From the NCBI GenBank assembly GCA_023443345.1, contig JAEZUZ010000062.1, positions 1-13,965 on the forward strand: a stretch of 13,965 bases of DNA, in the 5' to 3' direction. The first letter of the stretch is position 1. Every line of letters begins with the position of its first letter. The notes below the pieces were generated by a model, which saw only the letters and a list, made by a program, of their open reading frames with translations, was not told where the DNA came from and searched no databases. Both the position numbers and the translations under genes were made by a program. The stretch is from Bacillota bacterium (GTDB lineage Bacteria > Bacillota > Clostridia > Peptostreptococcales > Acidaminobacteraceae). Below, one piece after another: positions 7,447-13,965 of this stretch.

Positions 7447-8658
7447 ATGAAGAAAACATTATGGCAAAGAATAAAGGCTGCCGGACCAGCAGCAGTTATA
7501 ACTTCTGCTTTTATAGGACCTGGAACAATTACATCTGCTACTACAGCAGGGGTTAGATTTGGATATGCTCTGCTATGGGCTGTAGTATTTTCAGGAATTT
7601 CTTTAGTAATAATAATGAATATGGCTTCTAGAATTGCGCTTGTAGGAAGAAAGAACATTATTAATGCTTCTTTTGACTTCTTTAAAGACAATCAGCTATG
7701 GAAATTATTTATAATTGGATTGTTTTCACTTGCAATTGGTTTAACAGCAATGGGATTTGAAGCGGGTAACATAATAGGTGCTACATCTGGACTTTCAGAT
7801 ATACTAGGACTTTCAACCCCTATCTCGGCTTTAATAATTGGTCTACTATGTGCGTGTGCAATAGTATTTACAACCCCACAAATTATTGAAATTATAATGA
7901 AATTTTTTGTTGCAATTATGGGGATTATATTTATTATTACAGCAGTAGTCGTTCAACCAAGTATTGCAGACATATTAAAGGGTATTATACCTACAGTACC
8001 AAATGGTGGTATAGTTAATACAATTTCATTAGTAGGTACAACTATTATTGCTATAAACTTAGTTTTTCACTCAATATCAAGCAACGAAAAGTGGAAAAGC
8101 AGTGAAGATTTATCAGATTCATACTTTGATACAAATATGAATGTTTCTCTTGGTGTTGTTATGACTATGGCAATTATAATTACTTCATCAGCTGTGCTAT
8201 TTGGAAGCGGTTTAGAAGTAAATAACCCAGTAGTATATAGTAAATCTCTAGAACCTGTTTTAGGAAATGTCGCAAGAATTTTTGGAAGTTTAGGTCTTGT
8301 TTTTGCAGGATTATCATCTGCAATAGCTACTCCTTATATGACAGGTGTTATATTTGCTAGATTATACAAACCTAGAAAAATTTCAGGAGAAAACTTTGGA
8401 AAAATTGTTGCTCTTGTTTCTGTAGTTGTTGGTACTGTATTTGCTATGTTTGGAAAGAGACCAGTAAGTATTATTTTCTTTGCTCAAGCAACAAGTGGTG
8501 TATTCCTACCAATTATTACAATTCTATTTATAATAGCAGCTAATAGTAAATCGCTTGGTAAATATAAAAATACTCTGGTGTCTAATATTTTAGGATTAAT
8601 ATCTTGTATAGTTACTTTAGTCCTTGGCATGTGGACACTTTACAACGTATTATTCTAG
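7447..8658 (+). CDS. Nramp-fold transporter lacking canonical metal ligands
   Basis: This 403-residue, about 11-helix membrane protein belongs to the Nramp (SLC11) superfamily. The match runs through the first helix (GPAAVITSAFIGPGTITSA) and the sixth (GTTIIAINLVFHS). In metal-transporting Nramps the first helix has DPGN and the sixth has MPHN. Here DPGN becomes GPGT (residues 24-27) and MPHN becomes IAIN (201-204). The aspartate, asparagine and methionine side chains that hold the metal are therefore all gone, although N204 and H208 remain. It is also at the short end for the family. I infer a substrate other than manganese or iron, perhaps magnesium as in NRMT relatives, or the organic substrate of the downstream enzyme. 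The start at 7447 follows AGGAGG by four bases. The stop is 10 bp from the next gene, so the two form an operon. Confidence 0.85.
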   Translation: MKKTLWQRIKAAGPAAVITSAFIGPGTITSATTAGVRFGYALLWAVVFSGISLVIIMNMASRIALVGRKNIINASFDFFKDNQLWKLFIIGLFSLAIGLTAMGFEAGNIIGATSGLSDILGLSTPISALIIGLLCACAIVFTTPQIIEIIMKFFVAIMGIIFIITAVVVQPSIADILKGIIPTVPNGGIVNTISLVGTTIIAINLVFHSISSNEKWKSSEDLSDSYFDTNMNVSLGVVMTMAIIITSSAVLFGSGLEVNNPVVYSKSLEPVLGNVARIFGSLGLVFAGLSSAIATPYMTGVIFARLYKPRKISGENFGKIVALVSVVVGTVFAMFGKRPVSIIFFAQATSGVFLPIITILFIIAANSKSLGKYKNTLVSNILGLISCIVTLVLGMWTLYNVLF

Positions 8659-8668
8659 AGGGGGATAG

Positions 8669-11659
8669 ATGTTAAAAACTATAATTAGAAAGAATACATA
8701 TCAGGATTCTATAAACTTAATGATTTTAAGTACTAGAATAAATGAATTAGATAATATTTTGACTTCACAAGTTATGATGGGAACTGATGCAAATAAGGTT
8801 CTTCTTGAAAATTCTGGCTTACTTGATGATAATGCAAGGGCAGCATCTCCTAACGATATGATTATTGCATATATTCCTGAGGGAAATATTTCTGAAGATG
8901 AGGTTCTTAAAGAAGTTGATGCTTTCCTAAACGATCTATCTTCTAAAAAAGCTCAAAAGAGTGAAGTTGAAGTGACAAATTTAGATGAAGCATTAGAAAA
9001 TATGCCAAATGCAAATGTAGCATTATTTTCAATTCCTGGAATATATGGTGCTTCAGAAATGGATAAGGCTCTTGATAGAGGACTACATGTTTTCTCTTTT
9101 ACAGACAATGTTTCAATAGAAGACGAAATAAGATTAAAGAAGAAAGCTAGTGAAAAGGGACTTCTTATGATGGGTCCAGACTGTGGAACAGGAATGATTT
9201 CAAATGTCCCTTTTGCTTTTACAAATGTAACTAAGAAGGGAAATATTTCTATAGTTGGAGCTTCTGGTACAGGTATTCAAGAAGTTATGTGTATCATTGA
9301 TAGACTTGGGGCAGGAGTAACTCATGCTATTGGAACAGGTGGAAGAGATTTAAAGAAAGATGTAGGTGCAATAACAGTAAAACAAGCTATTTCAGCATTA
9401 GAGAAGCATCAAGAGACAGAGGTAATAGTTGTAATTTCTAAACCACCCGAGAAATCTGTAAGAGATGAAGTTATGGCTATGTTGCAGTCTTCAAAGAAAA
9501 AGGTAGTAGCTATTTTCCTTGGTGAGAAACCTCTTAATCATGAGGGAAAAGTATATCTATCACATACTTTAGAAGAAGCTGCAAGGTATGCAGTAGATTT
9601 ATCTAATGGATTAGAACCAAAGAGCAAGTATGCATTTGAACCTAATCTAAAAGAAGACTTAAGTTTAAAAGATAAGAAGATAAAAGCTCTTTATTCTGGT
9701 GGTACACTTGCTTCAGAAGCAGCTATGCTTATGAGTGAAACTTTAAATTTAGGTGGTCTTATATCTCAAGAAGGATATATCTTAAATTCTCAAGGTCATG
9801 AAGTAATAGATTTAGGAGATGATCTCTATACTCAAGGAAGACCTCATCCTATGATTGATCCATCTCAGAGAATTGCAATGATGAAAAAGATGGCACAAGA
9901 TAATCAAACAGGTGTATTTCTTCTAGATGTTGTACTTGGATATGGATGCCATGAAGATATGGGGAATGCTTTAAGTCCTACAATTTTAGAAATTAAAAAT
10001 CAAAGAAGTGATATTAAATTTGTAGCAAGTATTGTGGGAACAAATAGCGATCCACAAAATTATGACCAAATAAGAAAAAATCTTGAAGACATAGGTGTTG
10101 TTGTATGTGATAGCAACGCTCAAGCTGTCAGAGTTGCTCTAAAATTAATTGGAAAAGAAAATATTGAAAATGATAAGGAAAAATCAGAATTCAAACTAGA
10201 TAAAGTTCCTATGCAAGAAGTTCCAGATAAGATTATGGAATTACTTACAACTAAGCCAAATGTAGTAAACATTGGAGTTGAGAGTTTTAAAAATTCTATA
10301 TTAGATCATCAGGCACAGGTTATTCAATTAAATTTCAAACCTAGAGCTAATGGTAATTTAAGAATGATAAAAATTCTTGATGCATTAGAGCCTTATAGAG
10401 AAGAAATAGATAGAGAAAATCAAAAAGTAATTGATAAGATGATTAAGGCTCAACCATTTTTAGTTGATGTTAAATTAGCTAAGGAAGTTGTAGATGTATT
10501 TAAAGAAGATAGAAAATTAATTCTTCATGCTGGACCACCTATTGAGTATAAAAACATGACAGGACCAATGCAGGGCTCTTGTGTAGGCGCAGTACTATAT
10601 GAAGAGTGGGCAAGCTCAGAAAAAGAAGCTAGAGATCTTCTTGAGTCTGGAGCAATTGAATTTATGCCATGTCATCATGCTAATGCAGTAGGGCCAATGG
10701 GCGGAATTACAACAAGAAATATGCCTATGTTAGTTGTTGAAAATAAGTATGATGGCACTACCGCATACTGCATTATGAACGAAGGTATAGGGAAAGTTTT
10801 AAGATTTGGTGCATATGATCAAGAAGTTATAAATAGATTGAGATGGATGAGAGATGTACTAGCTCCTGTACTTTCTAAGTCATTAAGTAAAATAGAAGGT
10901 GGATTAAATCTAAATGTAATAGTTGCAAAAGCTATTACAATGGGAGATGAATTCCATCAGAGAAATATAGCTGCATCTTTAATATTCCTAAAAGAGTTAG
11001 CTTCTACAATTACAACTCTTGATCATGATCAAAAGCAGAAGGAAGAAGTAATGGAATTCCTTGCTAAGACAGATCAATTCTTCCTAAACATTGCAATGGC
11101 AATGGGTAAATCAATGGTTGATAGTGCTAGAAAAGATGCTAAGGGAACCATTGTAACTACTATGGCAAGAAATGGTGAGAACTTTGGAGTTAGAATTGCA
11201 CAGTGTAATGATGAGTGGTTTACAGCACCGGTAAACACTCCTCAAGGTCTATATTTTACTGGTTATTCAACTGAAGATGCTAATAAGGATATAGGTGATA
11301 GTGCAATTACTGAGACAATTGGTGTAGGTGGATTTGCAATGGTTGCAGCTCCAGGTGTTACAAGATTTATAGGTGCAGGTGGATTTGATGATGCTTTAAG
11401 AATAAGCAACCAAATGCAGCAAATATGTGTAACAAACAACCCTAACTTTACTATTGCAACTTGGGATTATAAAGGTACACCACTTGGTATAGATATAAGA
11501 AAAGTTGTTGAAACTTCTATAGAGCCTATTATAAATACAGGTATTGCACATAAAGAAGCTGGAAGAGGTCAAGTCGGCGCAGGAACTGTAAGGGCTCCTC
11601 TAGAGTGCTTCGAAAAAGCTCTAGAAGCTTATGCTAAGAGTTTAGGAATAGAAATATAA
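8669..11659 (+). CDS. fdrA: FdrA-DUF1116 fusion protein (acyl-CoA synthetase-like / putative carbamoyltransferase)
   Basis: One 996-residue frame carries two proteins that are separate in Escherichia coli. Residues 1 to about 500 are FdrA: opening KNTYQDSINLMILSTR, then VMMGTDANKVLLE, and a succinyl-CoA-synthetase-alpha-like nucleotide fold with VGASGTG at 196-202. Residues about 525-996 are DUF1116 (YlbE-like): LHAGPP at 619-624, PCHHANAVGPMGG from 667 (C668, H669, H670), TMGDEFHQRN at 757-766, and near the end INTGIAHKEAG and GAGTVRAPL. In the enterobacterial allantoin locus, FdrA and YlbE, with a DUF2877 protein, have been linked to oxamate carbamoyltransferase, which splits oxalurate into oxamate and carbamoyl phosphate. 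No DUF2877 or carbamate kinase gene lies in this window, so the reaction here is uncertain. The ribosome site GAGGGGG precedes ATG 8669 by four bases. It is the second gene of the Nramp-like operon and ends at a terminator. Confidence 0.9.
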   Translation: MLKTIIRKNTYQDSINLMILSTRINELDNILTSQVMMGTDANKVLLENSGLLDDNARAASPNDMIIAYIPEGNISEDEVLKEVDAFLNDLSSKKAQKSEVEVTNLDEALENMPNANVALFSIPGIYGASEMDKALDRGLHVFSFTDNVSIEDEIRLKKKASEKGLLMMGPDCGTGMISNVPFAFTNVTKKGNISIVGASGTGIQEVMCIIDRLGAGVTHAIGTGGRDLKKDVGAITVKQAISALEKHQETEVIVVISKPPEKSVRDEVMAMLQSSKKKVVAIFLGEKPLNHEGKVYLSHTLEEAARYAVDLSNGLEPKSKYAFEPNLKEDLSLKDKKIKALYSGGTLASEAAMLMSETLNLGGLISQEGYILNSQGHEVIDLGDDLYTQGRPHPMIDPSQRIAMMKKMAQDNQTGVFLLDVVLGYGCHEDMGNALSPTILEIKNQRSDIKFVASIVGTNSDPQNYDQIRKNLEDIGVVVCDSNAQAVRVALKLIGKENIENDKEKSEFKLDKVPMQEVPDKIMELLTTKPNVVNIGVESFKNSILDHQAQVIQLNFKPRANGNLRMIKILDALEPYREEIDRENQKVIDKMIKAQPFLVDVKLAKEVVDVFKEDRKLILHAGPPIEYKNMTGPMQGSCVGAVLYEEWASSEKEARDLLESGAIEFMPCHHANAVGPMGGITTRNMPMLVVENKYDGTTAYCIMNEGIGKVLRFGAYDQEVINRLRWMRDVLAPVLSKSLSKIEGGLNLNVIVAKAITMGDEFHQRNIAASLIFLKELASTITTLDHDQKQKEEVMEFLAKTDQFFLNIAMAMGKSMVDSARKDAKGTIVTTMARNGENFGVRIAQCNDEWFTAPVNTPQGLYFTGYSTEDANKDIGDSAITETIGVGGFAMVAAPGVTRFIGAGGFDDALRISNQMQQICVTNNPNFTIATWDYKGTPLGIDIRKVVETSIEPIINTGIAHKEAGRGQVGAGTVRAPLECFEKALEAYAKSLGIEI

Positions 11660-11673
11660 TGTAATTTAATATT

Positions 11674-11702
11674 AAGAACTCCTTATAAGGAGTTCTTTTT
11701 TT
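11674..11702 (+). terminator. Terminator of the nramp-like/fdrA operon
   Basis: AAGAACTCCT (11674-11683) and AGGAGTTCTT (11688-11697) form a perfect stem around a four-base loop, running into seven Ts (11696-11702). It begins 15 bases after the fusion gene's stop codon. Confidence 0.93.
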
Positions 11703-11735
11703 GTTTGATTAAAATATACGTATTTAGATTAAAAA

Positions 11736-11748
11736 AATGTTAAACATT
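11736..11748. promoter_or_regulatory. Inverted repeat upstream of the thiolase promoter (candidate operator)
   Basis: AATGTT-A-AACATT is a perfect 13-base inverted repeat ending 15 bases before the predicted -35 element. The position suits an activator or repressor site. It does not fit the longer Rex consensus well, so no regulator is assigned. Confidence 0.3.
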
Positions 11749-11763
11749 ATATTTTTAATTTAG

Positions 11764-11792
11764 TTGATTATCTCACTATATAATAATATAAT
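11764..11792 (+). promoter_or_regulatory. Sigma-A promoter of the thiolase gene
   Basis: TTGATT (11764-11769) and TATAAT (11787-11792) are separated by 17 bases. A second TATAAT at 11779-11784 lacks a properly spaced -35. The ribosome site AGGAGG (11816-11821) and ATG 11828 follow. Confidence 0.65.
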
Positions 11793-11827
11793 AAAAATAT
11801 ATATTGTCTAATAAGAGGAGGAGACAT

Positions 11828-13006
11828 ATGAGAGAAGTTGTAATTGTATCTGCAGTACGTACACCTATAGGATCTTTTGGTGGATCTTATAAGAACTATT
11901 CTGCAGTAGATCTTGGTATTACATGTGCTAAAGAAGCAATAAAGAGAGCTAATATTGAACCAAGTGAGATAGATGATGTTTATCTTGGATGTGTTCTTCA
12001 AGCGGGACAAAAACAAGGTGTTGCACGTCAAGTTGCAGTTGGAGCAGGTATTCCAGTAGAAGTTCCAGCTACAACTATAAATATTATTTGCGGAAGTGGA
12101 CTTCGTACAGTAAGTTTAGCAACTCAAATAATAGCATTGGGTGATGCTGATGTTATTCTTTGTGGTGGTACAGAAAATATGAGTATGGCACCATATGTAA
12201 TTCCTAGTGCTCGCTATGGAGCAAGAATGGGATCAACAGTTATGCTTGACCACATGGTAAATGAAGGTTTAACAGATGCTTTTAATGACTATCACATGGG
12301 TATCACAGCTGAAAATGTTGCTGAAAAGTGGGGAATAACACGTCAACAACAAGATGAATTTGCTGTATTATCTCAAAATAAAGCTGAAAAGGCTCAAAAA
12401 GATGGAAAATTTGATGAAGAAATTGTTCCAGTAGTGATTAAAACAAAAAAAGGTGAGACAGTAGTTGATAAGGACGAGTACATCAAGTATGGTGCTACAG
12501 TTGAAACTCTTGCTAAATTAAGACCTGCATTCAAGAAAGATGGTTTAGTAACAGCTGGTAATGCTTCAGGTATTAATGATGGTGCTGCAATGCTAATTCT
12601 TATGAGTAAGGAAAAAGCTCAGGAGAAGGGATTAGAAATACTTGCTACTGTAAAGGGATATGATACAGCTGGTATTGATCCAACAATCATGGGTGCTGCT
12701 CCTATTAATTCAATTCCTAAGGCATTAAAGAAAGCTAATTGGAAGCTTGAAGATGTAGAATTATTTGAATTAAATGAAGCTTTTGCTTCTCAAAGTTTAG
12801 CAATTGTTAAAGAACTAGGAATTGATCCAAATAAAGTTAACGTAAATGGCGGTGCTATTGCTCTTGGTCACCCAATTGGTGCAAGTGGTGCTAGAATTTT
12901 AGTTACTTTACTTCATGCTATGAAAGATAGAGGAGCTAAGAAGGGGCTTGCTACACTATGTATAGGTGGAGGAATGGCTACAACACTTCTTGTTGAAAGA
13001 GAGTAA
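11828..13006 (+). CDS. thlA: Acetyl-CoA C-acetyltransferase (biosynthetic-type thiolase)
   Basis: This 392-residue cytosolic thiolase condenses two acetyl-CoA to acetoacetyl-CoA, or runs the reverse. The catalytic residues are all present at the classic positions: nucleophile C88 in IICGSGLRT, H348 in ALGHPIGASGARI, C378 in LCIGGGMATT, and N316 in the NEAFA motif. Length and spacing match bacterial ThlA/AtoB enzymes. The start at 11828 follows AGGAGG by six bases; an ATG eight codons upstream would leave no ribosome site. It has its own promoter and terminator, so it is a single-gene unit. In butyrate producers this enzyme starts the acetyl-CoA to butyryl-CoA route, and it also serves acetoacetate use, which fits the AtoE gene at the window's start. 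Oddly, five of the first seven arginines use CGT or CGC, whereas neighbouring genes use AGA/AGG. Confidence 0.96.
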   Translation: MREVVIVSAVRTPIGSFGGSYKNYSAVDLGITCAKEAIKRANIEPSEIDDVYLGCVLQAGQKQGVARQVAVGAGIPVEVPATTINIICGSGLRTVSLATQIIALGDADVILCGGTENMSMAPYVIPSARYGARMGSTVMLDHMVNEGLTDAFNDYHMGITAENVAEKWGITRQQQDEFAVLSQNKAEKAQKDGKFDEEIVPVVIKTKKGETVVDKDEYIKYGATVETLAKLRPAFKKDGLVTAGNASGINDGAAMLILMSKEKAQEKGLEILATVKGYDTAGIDPTIMGAAPINSIPKALKKANWKLEDVELFELNEAFASQSLAIVKELGIDPNKVNVNGGAIALGHPIGASGARILVTLLHAMKDRGAKKGLATLCIGGGMATTLLVERE

Positions 13007-13034
13007 TTTAGAAATAAAATACTAATTTGAAGTT

Positions 13035-13064
13035 AAAAATCCAAGCCATATGGCTTGGATTTTT
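13035..13064. terminator. Terminator of the thiolase gene
   Basis: AAAAATCCAAGCC (13035-13047) and GGCTTGGATTTTT (13052-13064) form a perfect 13-bp stem around the loop ATAT. The T-run is followed by GTTTT. The A-run on the 5' side would let it work on the minus strand too. Confidence 0.93.
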
Positions 13065-13140
13065 GTTTTGAAATACTAATAAAAACAAAATATAAAATTT
13101 TTAAGTTAAATTTTTGTTATGCAAAATTCCCTTTTTCTTC

Positions 13141-13200
13141 AAAACATTGAAATATCAGTGTTTTGACGTTATTTATAGTATTTGCACTATATGATACTAT
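13141..13200. promoter_or_regulatory. Probable promoter/operator region of the histidine-triad gene
   Basis: TTGACG (13163-13168) is a good -35, but the best -10 candidates (ACTATA at 17 bases, TATATG at 19) are imperfect. Two inverted repeats frame it. AAAACATTG/CAGTGTTTT (13141-13149 with 13156-13164, one wobble) overlaps the -35. ATAGTAT/ATACTAT (13175-13181 with 13194-13200, perfect) overlaps the -10 zone. This layout suits repressor control, but no AdcR or Zur consensus was recognised. Confidence 0.4.
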
Positions 13201-13238
13201 TTAATTAGTGAAAAAAATTATCAATATAAGGAGAAACG

Positions 13239-13965
13239 ATGGATAAGAAGAAAATAATTGTCTTTTTGATTATACTTTTTCTTTTCATAGGTGGTGTTTT
13301 TTATTTTTCTAAAAATAAAAATCAATCAGAAAATAAGGTTCAGGATAAAGTTGACCAAAATGTAAAAGAAGAAAATAATTCGAAGGACAATAAAGACAAT
13401 AAAGAAGGAAACATTCCTACAAGTAAGCATATCGTAACAGGAATAACTGAAAAAGGTTATAGATGGTGGCACGGAGATCATTATCACTTTGAATATGGAA
13501 GAGTACCTAAAGATGCCAAATTTCATACAAGTATAGTTTATGATAACAAGGAATATGAACTAAAACAGGAAGATATTCAATATGAAGTGAATGAGGGCTA
13601 CATCATAAAGATAGGAGATAAATATTATTACTATCCAAAAAGAGATATAAAACAAACTTCAATAGTTAAAAAGAGCGGTGAAGTTGTAGAATTTATTCCT
13701 GGAAAGACTATTGTTTCAAATATAAAAGAAAATTTTGTTGAAAAAGATGATGGATATGTATTTAATCCTAAAGATATTGTAGATGAGACTCCAGATGGAT
13801 ATATTGTAAAACATGGAGACCATTTCCATTTCATACCTAAGGATCAATTGAGTAATGAAGAGAAGCAGGCAGTCAAAGATTTTCAAGACAATAATTCTTC
13901 AAAAGGAACAAGCTCTACATTAGATAATAAGGGAAAAGGTATTGCAGGCATTGACTATCCTACAG
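13239..13965 (+). CDS. Histidine-triad (Pht-like) surface protein, 5' part
   Basis: The first 242 codons are visible and the gene runs off the window. It starts at ATG 13239, five bases after AAGGAG (13228-13233). Residues 1-5 are basic and about 6-23 form one hydrophobic helix (signal peptide or anchor). Residues about 25-65 are a polar linker rich in K, N, D and E. Two HxxHxH zinc-binding motifs follow: HGDHYH at 78-83 and HGDHFH at 192-197. The second continues as FIPKDQLSNEEKQAV, the typical streptococcal histidine-triad (Pht) repeat. Pht proteins bind zinc at the cell surface, feed it to zinc importers and affect complement evasion. There is no cysteine after the hydrophobic stretch, so this is not a lipoprotein. 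Further repeats probably lie beyond the window. It is preceded by the thiolase terminator and so starts a new transcription unit. Confidence 0.88.
   Translation, partial: MDKKKIIVFLIILFLFIGGVFYFSKNKNQSENKVQDKVDQNVKEENNSKDNKDNKEGNIPTSKHIVTGITEKGYRWWHGDHYHFEYGRVPKDAKFHTSIVYDNKEYELKQEDIQYEVNEGYIIKIGDKYYYYPKRDIKQTSIVKKSGEVVEFIPGKTIVSNIKENFVEKDDGYVFNPKDIVDETPDGYIVKHGDHFHFIPKDQLSNEEKQAVKDFQDNNSSKGTSSTLDNKGKGIAGIDYPT

Noticed and set aside
7332..7691. A 120-codon N-terminal extension of the PucR-type frame
   Set aside because: It is the reverse complement of the start of the Nramp-like gene and of the intergenic region, and its sequence has no PucR similarity. The ATG at 7331 has an AAGGAG site and begins the PucR domain.
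10170..10470. The FdrA-DUF1116 join as a sequencing error
   Set aside because: The frame is open across the join with a plausible linker and normal codon use, and no leftover ribosome site or start for a second gene stands out. It is treated as real but flagged for read checks.
11770..11812. AT repeats before the thiolase as a tandem repeat or origin element
   Set aside because: The repeats are short and irregular, with no DnaA-box or iteron pattern. They are explained by promoter AT-richness.
11804..11827. An eight-codon upstream extension of the thiolase
   Set aside because: It spans the AGGAGG site, and thiolases begin at the MREVVIVSAVRTPIG segment.
11768..12031. A minus-strand frame of 87 codons over the thiolase start
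   Set aside because: It is antisense to the thiolase N-terminus and its promoter, with no family resemblance.
13326..13834. Minus-strand frames inside the histidine-triad gene
   Set aside because: They are antisense to a coding region with two clear HxxHxH repeats and have no ribosome sites.

Overview
The window looks like a chromosomal stretch from a low-GC Gram-positive anaerobe. I infer a member of the Clostridia/Tissierellia-type Firmicutes (Peptoniphilus or Anaerococcus relatives are plausible). The reasons are the strong AT bias, near-exclusive AGA/AGG arginine codons, AGGAGG-type ribosome binding sites, U-tailed intrinsic terminators, a CIRCE-controlled chaperone, short-chain fatty-acid genes and a streptococcal-type histidine-triad surface protein. 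The species cannot be settled from the sequence alone. No rRNA, tRNA, CRISPR array, insertion sequence or phage gene was seen, and no gap between genes exceeds 300 bases.

Layout. At 1-210 is the 3' end of an AtoE-type short-chain fatty-acid transporter, closed by a strong terminator. At 466-2109 is a stand-alone ABC exporter half-transporter with its own promoter and terminator. At 2206-4755 is the disaggregase ClpB, behind a sigma-A promoter and a near-perfect CIRCE (HrcA) operator. A symmetrical terminator then separates it from two minus-strand genes: an AEC-family carrier (4812-5735, GTG start) and a PucR-family regulator (5829-7331). Divergent from the regulator is a two-gene operon (7447-11659). 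It encodes an Nramp-fold transporter lacking the canonical metal ligands, followed 10 bp later by a 996-residue fusion of FdrA and DUF1116. Next come a biosynthetic-type thiolase (11828-13006) with its own promoter and terminator, and the 5' part of a histidine-triad protein (13239 to the window end).

How the genes may work together. The most interesting block is pucR / nramp-like / fdrA-DUF1116 (5829-11659). PucR regulators commonly control purine or ureide use. Separate FdrA and DUF1116 proteins in the enterobacterial allantoin locus have been linked to oxamate carbamoyltransferase activity. Here the two are fused, and neither the usual third partner (DUF2877) nor a carbamate kinase is present. 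The transporter next door keeps the Nramp scaffold but not its metal site. My inference is a regulated uptake-and-catabolism unit for a small organic, possibly carbamoylated, compound. AtoE and the thiolase fit acetoacetyl-CoA and short-chain acid metabolism. ClpB is stress-regulated housekeeping. The histidine-triad protein probably handles zinc at the cell surface.
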